Source: an uncultured Oscillospiraceae bacterium (GTDB lineage Bacteria > Bacillota > Clostridia > Oscillospirales > Ruminococcaceae). Taken from it: 64,000 bases of DNA. The DNA lies in contig CAKSEY010000007.1 of NCBI GenBank assembly GCA_934448295.1, positions 62,001-126,000 of the forward strand. Direction: 5' to 3'. Each line of letters begins with the position of its first letter. The stretch's first letter is position 1. The translations under genes were made by a program, and so were the position numbers. The notes beneath the pieces are model-generated. The model saw nothing but the letters and a program-made list of their open reading frames with translations, searched no databases and had not been told where the DNA came from. Of the stretch, positions 8,701 to 16,016 are shown piece by piece.

Positions 8701-9519
8701 AGCGCTGAAACGGCTGCATACGGCTTTCCGGCGTGTCAGGGCGAATATCCCGGGCGCACGGGCAGTGATACGCGCGTCATAGACCGCGTGAACAGCGTGC
8801 ATATTTCCGGCGAGCGTATAGCTCCGGCGGAGACGACCCTTCATAAGAAACGGGCTGAGGGCATGACCCAGCCGCGCCCCCGGGGCAGCGTGAAGCTTCT
8901 GTACGCCAATGCCCGCCTGACTGATATTGTGACCCGCGAGAACGCGCTTATTGAGCCGCGCAGCGGGAATTCCACGTCTGACAGCCCGGCGGGAGTTCCG
9001 GAAGCGGTCGTGCTGCGTCCAGCCGGGCAGAATGACGGTGCGCGGCTGAACGCGATATACGACCGCCGCAGCACGGCGCTGTTCTATTCAGAGACAGGGC
9101 GGGCGGCGGAATCGGCGATACCAGTGCCGGGGAGCTCATACAGCGAGAGCGTGAACGTATATGCTCTGGGCGGCGGGACTTCCGCAGCGGAAGCAGACGG
9201 GCTGGTTTTCGCGGCTCTTCCGGGACGGCGGGGCGGCGAGCCTGCCCCCGAAAAGTCACCCTCCGCAGAGCAGATACAGATGGCGCAGCCTGGCGAAACA
9301 CCGCAGGAGCCGTCAGCCATTCCGCCCGCACCCATGGACGAAAAGCGCCTGACGGAGCTGATACGCAGCACCGTGGACGATGTGACGACCCGGCGCGAGT
9401 ATGTGGAGCTGCTCAGGAAGAGCGTGCTGTCGCCGGAGAGCACCGAGCGGCTCTTCGGGCTGGTGATGGAGCGGCTGGAGAACAGGCTGAGGACAGAGAG
9501 CCGGATCTCCGGCAGATAA
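5740..9519 (+). CDS. giant low-complexity protein of the CIS operon, unknown function
   Basis: A 1259-residue protein with a good start (GCGGGGGACGTC before the ATG). Residues about 35-150 look folded and helical (MLLMLAEALRQFRAQNG ... YRAAVSGGISVELRALLNSI), and the last 60 residues form helices (LTELIRSTVDDVTTRREYVELLRKSVLS). In between are roughly 1000 residues of Ala, Ser, Gly, Pro, Arg and Glu with almost no hydrophobic core, including a run of FER/TER/SEQ-type repeats near residues 240-262. No tape-measure, toxin or protease motif is recognised. It lies between the tube and the tube-initiator gene. It could be an unusual tape measure, a cargo scaffold filling the tube lumen, or an effector carrier. 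Confidence 0.8.
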   Translation: MNSFRPFQPKPGLKPTVRSIARLNDDDTPPFSFEREDELTFRGDDRAAGEMLLMLAEALRQFRAQNGANITISGNTTIQQNICNILSNYRAAVSGGISVELRALLNSISASFSAGNVTAAQADDMIERVSAQLGKIRVRPERRNASTSDVGAELLRAAEQLKKNSDVKRREFFGDIPGNSTPAQRIGMDSRRGVLALEFVFRTFDEQTATGAQFSPETQGKAAPGKLTETHLRELRRELNSERFERFESTERAEHIERSEQTERTEPMSRQSAHNAMSADFRSVSAPAPAGNSAARAESGLAAKSGAVGSVESRSAGAPRSEKPHSMVRETAGKPLSEAIHRTSVLPGLSSQDSQNLSGISVQNSLPVLPRLFELAADVRRELLVRLAGVNAVPGAFPTGADILAHGKPGSPAADPMRSPAAASGISAVSAPGLHHAAQGGSFPGAELVYVSPSEKAGAAGAFSTAVSVGAAKAANAANLLRAVSAAEFLADGSRAFVNISARPEVAPGGSSQPREIPPHIPLRQSLTGGVSPAELRTLERSLLHIPGEPGSTAENAVSIFSTLTALESRRNLFVEPGRTVQERLSYAERELLHAGAGHYGGGESAQPDPGSSQAGTAHKSAAMQGGVLLRGTAGLIRGNTYRGTLPAAVESGGAETGTARYPDEVRSGQSGAHTETIPGAYSGGIAEIFRAIGREGASQRVTAAFTSGWRRDESAADSFHKAGYSEGETMVYAGASGAPTAPLQQGQTAQFVRPAQSIPNSQSAPTASAAGSMRSTPESPTSAATVRFSSQETARRTPFTGELLAALERHGFKADYAAEKGEVTGQGASYAISGLPSGETRRKRRRREKRAAAQYGVKLEYSGGQVYFRGISMGVQNTSAAQSSHEPDNRPGQALKSSLPRAGAPAVPLAKQPGRTSENERIAPAERPGMSESREFIRIHNTYSVPAVFPGGIIPAGAVGGAEPRRLALPAARPLIQRILSCLIPGSAETAAYGFPACQGEYPGRTGSDTRVIDRVNSVHISGERIAPAETTLHKKRAEGMTQPRPRGSVKLLYANARLTDIVTRENALIEPRSGNSTSDSPAGVPEAVVLRPAGQNDGARLNAIYDRRSTALFYSETGRAAESAIPVPGSSYSESVNVYALGGGTSAAEADGLVFAALPGRRGGEPAPEKSPSAEQIQMAQPGETPQEPSAIPPAPMDEKRLTELIRSTVDDVTTRREYVELLRKSVLSPESTERLFGLVMERLENRLRTESRISGR

Positions 9520-9546
9520 AACACAAGGTGGACAGGAGGAGAGGTC

Positions 9547-10158
9547 ATGCAGAAAGCGTCATTCTATATAGCGAAGCGCGGCGGCTACGCGCTGCACATG
9601 AATGTGATGTTCAACCCGTCCTCATATTCGCTGGAGTCTAACGTGGAGTACAGCACGGCGGCGGACGCGGAGAAGCACACGGATACGCTCCAGTTCGCGA
9701 AAACGCAGGCGCGCAGGCTCAATTTCGAGCTGTACTTCGACTCGTTGAACGGCGACGGCGGTTCGTCCGCGAAGGCGGCGATATCCGGCAGCCTGAAAGA
9801 CATTTTCGCCTCCCGCACGGAGGACATCACCCAGCAGCTTGAAAAGCTCCGCGAGCTGACCGAGCCGGTGAAGCAGGGCGTTGGGAAATACGGCACTCCG
9901 CCGATAGTGATGTTCAGCTGGGGAAGTTTCTCGTTCGTCGGAGTGGTGACATCTCTGCGCGAGAACTGCACGATGTTCCTGCGCAATGGCAGACCCGCCA
10001 AGGCAACGGTCACGGTGTCTATGACGGAGTACATACCGCCGTCAGTTCCGGCGGCTCCGCCGGTGAATACGGCGGCAAGCTCGCTGCTGGAGTCCTCCGG
10101 CGGGGAGGATCATTCCGAGGCGGCAAAGGCGGCGGTCAGCGCCGCGATATCCATGTAA
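9547..10158 (+). CDS. CIS tube initiator-like protein (Afp7-type N-terminal domain)
   Basis: A 203-residue protein. The segment LHMNVMFNPSSYSLESNVEY near residues 18-38 is the typical F-N-P-x-x-Y opening of the CIS tube N-terminal domain, and PPIVMFSWGSFSFVGVVTSLRENCTMFLRNGRPAKATVTVSM-type strands follow at residues 118-160. Homologues usually continue into a LysM domain that binds the hub; here residues 160-203 are Ala/Ser/Pro-rich with no visible LysM, so the copy is short. The family role is to join the tube to the spike hub. It is 27 bases after the giant protein and 18 bases before the membrane protein gene. Confidence 0.75.
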   Translation: MQKASFYIAKRGGYALHMNVMFNPSSYSLESNVEYSTAADAEKHTDTLQFAKTQARRLNFELYFDSLNGDGGSSAKAAISGSLKDIFASRTEDITQQLEKLRELTEPVKQGVGKYGTPPIVMFSWGSFSFVGVVTSLRENCTMFLRNGRPAKATVTVSMTEYIPPSVPAAPPVNTAASSLLESSGGEDHSEAAKAAVSAAISM

Positions 10159-10176
10159 GCAAAGGAGGGGCAGGCT

Positions 10177-12912
10177 TTGAAAAAGGTCATTATATCGCTG
10201 GTTCTGGCGATAGTCGCCGGACTTGTCACGACAATAAAATACTGCGTTACCCCCTCGGATATAGTGAACTGCTTCACCGTGGATGAAAACGGCATGCTGT
10301 ACATCATATCCCAGTATGATGACGGGATATACATGCTCAGATCCGGCGAGGGAGTCCAGGACAAGGCGGTTGATATGAATGAGCTCCTGGGGAATGGCAG
10401 GCAGTATCTGGATATCATATCCGTTCATGATGAGCTTTATGTGTTGAGCCAGGGCATGGATGAAGCGTATGATCTTTATGTCTACGTTGACCGCTTCGAC
10501 AAGGACGGCGGCTGGAAAGGCTGTATGAGCTCAATACCGCTTGATAATTATTCACATGTTTTTGACGCCTCGTTCTCGGAGTTCTACAATTATGAGCTGG
10601 AAAATATAGACAAGGTATATGTCACGGTCTGCACCGGGAACAAGATATTTGCCCAGGAGATAGGCAGAAACGGCAGAACCGGCGAGCTGGAGCGTTATGT
10701 CGTGGACGGAATGACTCCGTACTGGGCGAATCGGTTCCAGGAAGGCGTAGTGTTCCGCGACAACCGGAGCAGGTACTATATCATTGACAACGACCGGGAT
10801 CTGATCAGCATTGGCAGCCCCGGAATATATCTTGAACGTCCCTTTACCAATTTTGGCATGATGATATACGGCGTGGATCTCAGCGACATATCAATGGGCT
10901 GTCTGATTATGAGTTTTGGAGAGGACGGCTCGACAATCGGCTTGCAGAGCGCGGTAGGGTTAGGCAGCATCAGCGCCGACCGCGAGGTCGCGGACGGAAT
11001 AACGTTCTCTGACCTCAGGAATTTCAAGGCATCCAGCGTTATCGCAAGCAACTCATTCTTTTTCATGGGCTTGTCTAAGCCTGATGGCGAGCGCGGACAG
11101 ATAGTAACGTTCAACGACTACGACAGCAACTCAAAGGTGTACGACGAGCCGCTGCTCCCGCCGCTTCGCGGTATCATATTCGGGCTGGTCGTTGCGGGTG
11201 CAGTATTCGCGGCGGCGCTGCTGGTGCTGTTCATCATAGGGCGGCTGCTGGCGCTCAGAAAGGTCGTGGTGAAGCAGGTGCTCATCTCCGTGGTGCTGCT
11301 GGCATGCGCGTTCGGGGTGATGTATTCCAGCTTCTACCGTTTTATCAGCAACTTCATCGACAATGCGCAGTCTGTTTCGCTCAGCGACACGCTGGCGTAT
11401 ATTTCGAAGAGCGTCGATGCCGAGGGTCTGTCGGACGGGCTGTCTGACGAGGAGCTGGCGCTGCTGGACGAGTACCAGGGACGTATCTCGCCGCTGGTCT
11501 ACATGGACAGAAGCATGCTGTTCCCTGATCTGTTCGCCACCAACGCCACGATACAGTTCGTCCGGGTGGCAAAGGCGGACGAGGACGGCTTCCGGTATGT
11601 GTACAATCTGGGGCTGCTGGAGCCCGCCGCCAACGCGAAGTACTACACCAGCCAGGAGACGCTGGACAAGATAGCGGCGCTGCCCGAGGGCGATTTCGTG
11701 GTCACGCGCTCGAAGTCCGACAACCGCCCGTGGTTTGAGGAAAGCTGCGGCATATATGATGACGAGGGAAATATGACCGGCTTTGTCATGGTGGGCTATC
11801 AGTACGATACGGTGGAGAGCTCCGTGCGAAAAACGGCGCTGCTGCTGTCGATGATTTGGTGCATGATATTCGCCGTGATATGCGCGGTGTTCCTGCTGTT
11901 CCTGGTGAAGCTGCTGTCGCCGCTGAAAAAGCTGAAAAAGGCGGTCTCCGAGATATCCGAGGGCAAGATAGGCACTCAGGTCGTTGTAAAGACCAACGAC
12001 GAGCTCCAGGACATCGCATACAGCTTCAGCGAGATGTCGGTGAAGCTGAAGGACTACTTCAACAGCATAAACGTTATCAGCAAGGCGTATGAACGCTATC
12101 TTCCGAAGGATTTCTTCCGGCTGATGGACAAGCGCAGCGTGTTGGAGGTCGGCCCCGAGGATAACCGGACGCTCATGCTGACCTACCTCTTTATCGGCAT
12201 AGACATGAGCCGCGTTCACACCAGGGGAGCGGACGGCTTCGCGCTGCTGAACCGAATTTACGGGCAGGTATCTATGGCGGTATCGGCGTTCGGGGGCGCG
12301 GTGCAGAGCCTTGACGACCGGCGCATTACCTGCATATTCAGCGGGGACACCTCCGGCGCGGCTGAGGCTGCGCTCACCATACGCGAGAAGCTGACGGCGG
12401 AGGAACTCAGCGACGCGGACGTAAAGATAACGCTTCAGCGGGCGGAATCCACCATAGGCGTCATTGGCACCGGCGAGGCGATGAAGCCGGTCACGGTGTC
12501 CTCGGCGATAGAGATACAGCAGTACATCGCGGCGGTGATGAAGGAATACGACCTGTCCTACGTTATGACCGGGCGGGTGCGCGACAGCCTCACCGGCATG
12601 AACATAACCGCCAGATACATAGGCAGTCTGTCGGAGCTGTGCGGCGTGAGCGACAGGCGCTTTGAGGACATAAGCCTGTACGACTGCCCGGAGGGCTGCT
12701 CCGACGAGATGAAGCAGCGCCGTCTTGCAACGATGGCTGCGTTCAGCCGTGGTATGGACGCCTACGCCGCCGGAGACCTCCGCGAAGCGCGCAGCCGCAT
12801 GATAGAGGTGCTTAGAACCGACCGCGGCGACCTTATCGCGCGGCATTATCTCATGCTGTGCGAGGGCGGCGGATTTCTGAAGGAGAACAAGGATGAGCTC
12901 AGAAGTAATTGA
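10177..12912 (+). CDS. membrane sensor with HAMP and degenerate class III cyclase-like domain, inside the CIS operon
   Basis: A 911-residue protein with a TTG start placed by an AAAGGAGGGG site. Visible parts are a signal anchor (residues 4-20), an outer region (21-325, beta-rich), two membrane helices (about 332-358 and 368-390), a second outer region (391-550, Cache-like position), a fourth helix (553-578), a HAMP domain (581-628) and a cyclase-fold domain (about 660-815). A short TPR-like end (GMDAYAAGDLREARSRMIEVL) follows. The cyclase region keeps the fold pattern (MLTYLFIGIDMSR ... GGAVQSLDDRRITCIFSG), but both expected metal-binding Asp positions appear replaced, so it probably does not make cAMP or cGMP. 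It overlaps gp25 by 20 bases. It might anchor, position or trigger the apparatus at the membrane. Confidence 0.8.
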   Translation: MKKVIISLVLAIVAGLVTTIKYCVTPSDIVNCFTVDENGMLYIISQYDDGIYMLRSGEGVQDKAVDMNELLGNGRQYLDIISVHDELYVLSQGMDEAYDLYVYVDRFDKDGGWKGCMSSIPLDNYSHVFDASFSEFYNYELENIDKVYVTVCTGNKIFAQEIGRNGRTGELERYVVDGMTPYWANRFQEGVVFRDNRSRYYIIDNDRDLISIGSPGIYLERPFTNFGMMIYGVDLSDISMGCLIMSFGEDGSTIGLQSAVGLGSISADREVADGITFSDLRNFKASSVIASNSFFFMGLSKPDGERGQIVTFNDYDSNSKVYDEPLLPPLRGIIFGLVVAGAVFAAALLVLFIIGRLLALRKVVVKQVLISVVLLACAFGVMYSSFYRFISNFIDNAQSVSLSDTLAYISKSVDAEGLSDGLSDEELALLDEYQGRISPLVYMDRSMLFPDLFATNATIQFVRVAKADEDGFRYVYNLGLLEPAANAKYYTSQETLDKIAALPEGDFVVTRSKSDNRPWFEESCGIYDDEGNMTGFVMVGYQYDTVESSVRKTALLLSMIWCMIFAVICAVFLLFLVKLLSPLKKLKKAVSEISEGKIGTQVVVKTNDELQDIAYSFSEMSVKLKDYFNSINVISKAYERYLPKDFFRLMDKRSVLEVGPEDNRTLMLTYLFIGIDMSRVHTRGADGFALLNRIYGQVSMAVSAFGGAVQSLDDRRITCIFSGDTSGAAEAALTIREKLTAEELSDADVKITLQRAESTIGVIGTGEAMKPVTVSSAIEIQQYIAAVMKEYDLSYVMTGRVRDSLTGMNITARYIGSLSELCGVSDRRFEDISLYDCPEGCSDEMKQRRLATMAAFSRGMDAYAAGDLREARSRMIEVLRTDRGDLIARHYLMLCEGGGFLKENKDELRSN

Positions 12913-13273
12913 CCTGGCATGGCAGCTTACCTTTGACGCGAACGGCGGCGCGCGGCTCAACACCGTCGACGAGGACATAAGGCAGTCGCTCAGGCTGCTG
13001 ATATCCACCCGGCGGGGGGAGCGGCTGATGCGCCCGGAATACGGCTGCGACCTTGCGCAGTTCGCCTTTGAGAGCGTGGACAGTTCGCTGATATCCCGTA
13101 TGCGCGGCGAGATCCTGCGCAGCATATCGGCATACGAGCCGAGGGTGGACGACGTGACGGTGGATATTGCCCCGGGCGGCAGCGCGGGCGCGCTTATTGT
13201 GAACATAGGCTATGTTGTCCGCGAAAACGGCCATGAACAGGAGCTGGCGATAGAGCTGGACGGCGGTTTCTGA
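12893..13273 (+). CDS. baseplate wedge protein, gp25/GpW family
   Basis: A 126-residue protein with the gp25 core: VDEDIRQSLRLLISTRRGERLMRPEYGCDLAQFAFE. The E-R-x-M-x-P-x-Y-G-x-x-L motif is the diagnostic element of gp25, which links baseplate wedge to the first sheath ring. It starts within the end of the membrane-protein gene using AAGGAGAACAAGG as the ribosome site, so the two are translated together. Length is normal for Afp9-like members. Confidence 0.93.
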   Translation: MSSEVIDLAWQLTFDANGGARLNTVDEDIRQSLRLLISTRRGERLMRPEYGCDLAQFAFESVDSSLISRMRGEILRSISAYEPRVDDVTVDIAPGGSAGALIVNIGYVVRENGHEQELAIELDGGF

Positions 13274-13295
13274 AATGTGAAAGGAGGGGAGCGGA

Positions 13296-15989
13296 ATGGA
13301 GTTCCCGGTGACGGCGGCTGAAATACTTGACAGCCTTGTTGCGCTCGGCGGCAGCTATCTCCCGGCGTGGAGGTATGCCCCCGGGGAATATATCTCGTCG
13401 CTTACTGAGATATTCGCCGGGATGACTGCGGAGAACCGCGCAATGCTCCCGACCATGGAGGAAAGGCTGCGGGTGCTGTACCTCGGCATGTACGGGCTGG
13501 AGCAGCGCGGCGCGAGACCGGCAGTGGGCTTCGTCCGGGTAGTCCCGACCTCGGAGAACGCCGTCAGGGTAAAGGTCGGTACAAGGCTTGCCAGCGAGGA
13601 GCACGAGTTCGTCACCACGTCAGAGCTGTACGCCTCCGGTGCGGAGGTAAAGGCGGTGTTCAGCCAGGGCGGCGGGAAGCTCTGCCGCACTCCAGAAAGC
13701 TTTTTCGATGTCAGCGGCGGCGACCTGCGGGAAGAGTATATCTGCTTCTCTGCGGACAGCCTGCTGGAGGGCAGCGGCGGCTTCACCTGCGAGGTCAGGC
13801 TGTATGACGTGAGCCGCGCCGACCAGCACGGCGTGAGTCCCGCTGCGGCGCTGGGCGCTGACGATGTGCGCTGGGAGTACCTTTCCGGCGATGAGTTCCG
13901 CCCGGTGAAAAGCGCGGAATACGACGGGGAAAGGTTCCTGCTGACGTTTCCTGAGGGCGTTCCGGAGAGCGATTTCAGCGGCGAGCGCGGCAGGTGGCTC
14001 CGCATGAGCTATGTCAGCGGTCAGGGGCTGGCGGCGTATTCTGGAAAGAGCATAGCCCTGAACGCGCAGGTGAGCGGCAGCGCAGCCGAGGCTGTCTACT
14101 TCAATGATGAAAAGCTCCCGGACGCGGATTTCCTGCCCTTTGGCAAGGAGCCGGTGGAGTACGACGCGCTGTACCTGCGTTCGGACAAGTGCTTCAGCAA
14201 GAGCGGCGCCCGGGTGACGATAAAGGCGGGGCTGACTTTCGAAAAAACCTCCGGAACGGAGAACTCCCCGGATATACAGTGGCGCACGGTGATACCCGCG
14301 TCAAAGCTCCAGCCGAAGCCGCCGCTGCGGAAATTCGTGACCGCCTGCGTGTGGGAATACTGGAACGGCAGGGGCTGGTGCAGACTGTTCCCGGACGACA
14401 GCCACAGTGGCGACTTCGCAGACGAGACCCGGGAGACGTTCAGCATGACGTTCACCTGCCCGGAGGATATCGCGCCGGTGACGGTGGGCGCTGACGAGGG
14501 GCTGTTCATACGCTGCCGGGTGAAAGAGGTCGCCCGGGGCTGGTCGGATAGCATGGAGTATGTCATGCCCAGGGCGGACGGCTTTACGGCGGGCTTTGAG
14601 TACAGCGGCGGCATACGGCCGGACTGCCTGTACGTTTCCCATGACCTGGCGCTGAACCGCGTTGAGGGAGAGCTATACACCGGCGGCGACGGCGCTTCCG
14701 GCAGGAGCTACACCTACATCTGCCTTGACAGGGCGCTGCCAGTGGGTTACAGCAGCTTTTATTTCCGGCTGGGGGGCGGCTTCTCCTGCACCGGGCTGGC
14801 ATGGGAGGCGTTTTCGCGGCATAACGGCAGACCGGGCTGGAACGCGGTCTCCGTCTCCGACCGCACCGGCGGGCTGCGGGAAAGCGGCATGGTCGCCTTT
14901 TCGACGGCTTTTCCGATGGAGAAAACCACCCTTTTCGGCGAGGAGGGCTTCTGGCTGCGCGCCGGGGCGGATAGCTGCGCCGGGATATGCGCGGTCGGCG
15001 GGATATATCCGGACGCGGTACCTGTGATACAGACCGCCCCGCAGGAGGAAATGAGCTTCGTCTATTCCGGCGCGCCGTTACAGCTTGCCGCAGGGGGAGT
15101 TTACAGCGCCGAGGTGAGCGTTGTCTCCGGCAGTGAGCGCCGGGTGCTGGGCGAACGGGAATACACCCTCGACCGTTGCGGCGGCAGGATAATTTTCGAC
15201 CGGGGCTGGCAGCCGGAGCTTACCGGGGAGCCAGACGTGACGGTGCGGTATTCCGTCACTGACGGCGCGGCGGGAAACGTCCCGGCGGGGAGCATAGACC
15301 GCTTCCTCGACCCGGTGCCGTTCGTTGACCGGGTGTACAATCCGGCGGCATGCTACGGCGGTTCCGACGGCGAGAGCCGGGAGGACTGCGTGAAGCGCGG
15401 CGCGGCGCGGGTGAGCAGCCTTGGAAGGTGCGTTTCGGCGCAGGACTGCGTGAACGCGGCGCTCAGTGCGGACAGCTCGGTGAGACGGGCGAAATGCGTC
15501 AGCGACGGCAGCGGCGGGATAACGCTCGCGCTGCTGACGGAGGATCCAAGCCCGGAGATGTTCCGGCTGGTGCAGAAAGCAGTGCATGCCGCAGTGAGCG
15601 GCAATATGCCGTTCTACCTTCGCGGAGGGCTGAAGATAGTCCCGGCGGAGCGCGCCGAGGTGACGGTGAACGCGTACATTACCTCTGACGGCGAAGCGTA
15701 CCCGCAGAGTATAAGCGCGGATATCGCGGCGCGGCTCAGGGAGTTCCTCGACCCGCTGACCGGAGGAAGCGCAGGGCTGGGCTTCGCGATTGGCGAGTAC
15801 CCGGCGGCGGAGGAGATACGCGGCGTGATAGCCGCCGTGCCGCACGTTAAGCGGATAGACAGCATACAGCTTCTGTGTCGCTGCGGCGGGAAGCTGTTCG
15901 ACTATGAGCGGCTGAGCGGGCTGGCCCTTGGCGTGACCACGCCGGGCGAGCCGCAGCTCACGATACGCGAGGAGCAGATGAAGCTCTGA
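13296..15989 (+). CDS. large baseplate protein, J-like (Afp11-type)
   Basis: An 897-residue protein following an AAAGGAGGGG site. The N-terminus (ILDSLVALGGSYLPAWRYAPGEYISSLTEIFAGM) and the C-terminal third (GESREDCVKRGAARVSSLGRCVSAQDCVNAALSADSSVRRAKCVSDG, residues about 690-735) fit baseplate assembly protein J and the larger Afp11 relatives. The middle is beta-rich and large, as in CIS wedge proteins rather than phage gpJ. These proteins form the wedge ring that opens on contraction. It lies 22 bases after gp25 and is followed by a second wedge protein. Confidence 0.85.
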   Translation: MEFPVTAAEILDSLVALGGSYLPAWRYAPGEYISSLTEIFAGMTAENRAMLPTMEERLRVLYLGMYGLEQRGARPAVGFVRVVPTSENAVRVKVGTRLASEEHEFVTTSELYASGAEVKAVFSQGGGKLCRTPESFFDVSGGDLREEYICFSADSLLEGSGGFTCEVRLYDVSRADQHGVSPAAALGADDVRWEYLSGDEFRPVKSAEYDGERFLLTFPEGVPESDFSGERGRWLRMSYVSGQGLAAYSGKSIALNAQVSGSAAEAVYFNDEKLPDADFLPFGKEPVEYDALYLRSDKCFSKSGARVTIKAGLTFEKTSGTENSPDIQWRTVIPASKLQPKPPLRKFVTACVWEYWNGRGWCRLFPDDSHSGDFADETRETFSMTFTCPEDIAPVTVGADEGLFIRCRVKEVARGWSDSMEYVMPRADGFTAGFEYSGGIRPDCLYVSHDLALNRVEGELYTGGDGASGRSYTYICLDRALPVGYSSFYFRLGGGFSCTGLAWEAFSRHNGRPGWNAVSVSDRTGGLRESGMVAFSTAFPMEKTTLFGEEGFWLRAGADSCAGICAVGGIYPDAVPVIQTAPQEEMSFVYSGAPLQLAAGGVYSAEVSVVSGSERRVLGEREYTLDRCGGRIIFDRGWQPELTGEPDVTVRYSVTDGAAGNVPAGSIDRFLDPVPFVDRVYNPAACYGGSDGESREDCVKRGAARVSSLGRCVSAQDCVNAALSADSSVRRAKCVSDGSGGITLALLTEDPSPEMFRLVQKAVHAAVSGNMPFYLRGGLKIVPAERAEVTVNAYITSDGEAYPQSISADIAARLREFLDPLTGGSAGLGFAIGEYPAAEEIRGVIAAVPHVKRIDSIQLLCRCGGKLFDYERLSGLALGVTTPGEPQLTIREEQMKL

Positions 15990-16016
15990 CATTGAACCTG
16001 AAAGGGGGCGGCGGAT

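Noticed and set aside
5740..9519. Many long reading frames on the opposite strand across the giant disordered gene.
   Set aside because: They are GC-rich shadow frames with Arg/Pro/Ala-biased sequence, no ribosome sites and no family resemblance.
10177..12912. Active adenylate or guanylate cyclase.
   Set aside because: The two metal-binding Asp positions do not line up in FIGIDMSR and SLDDRRITC; called degenerate instead.
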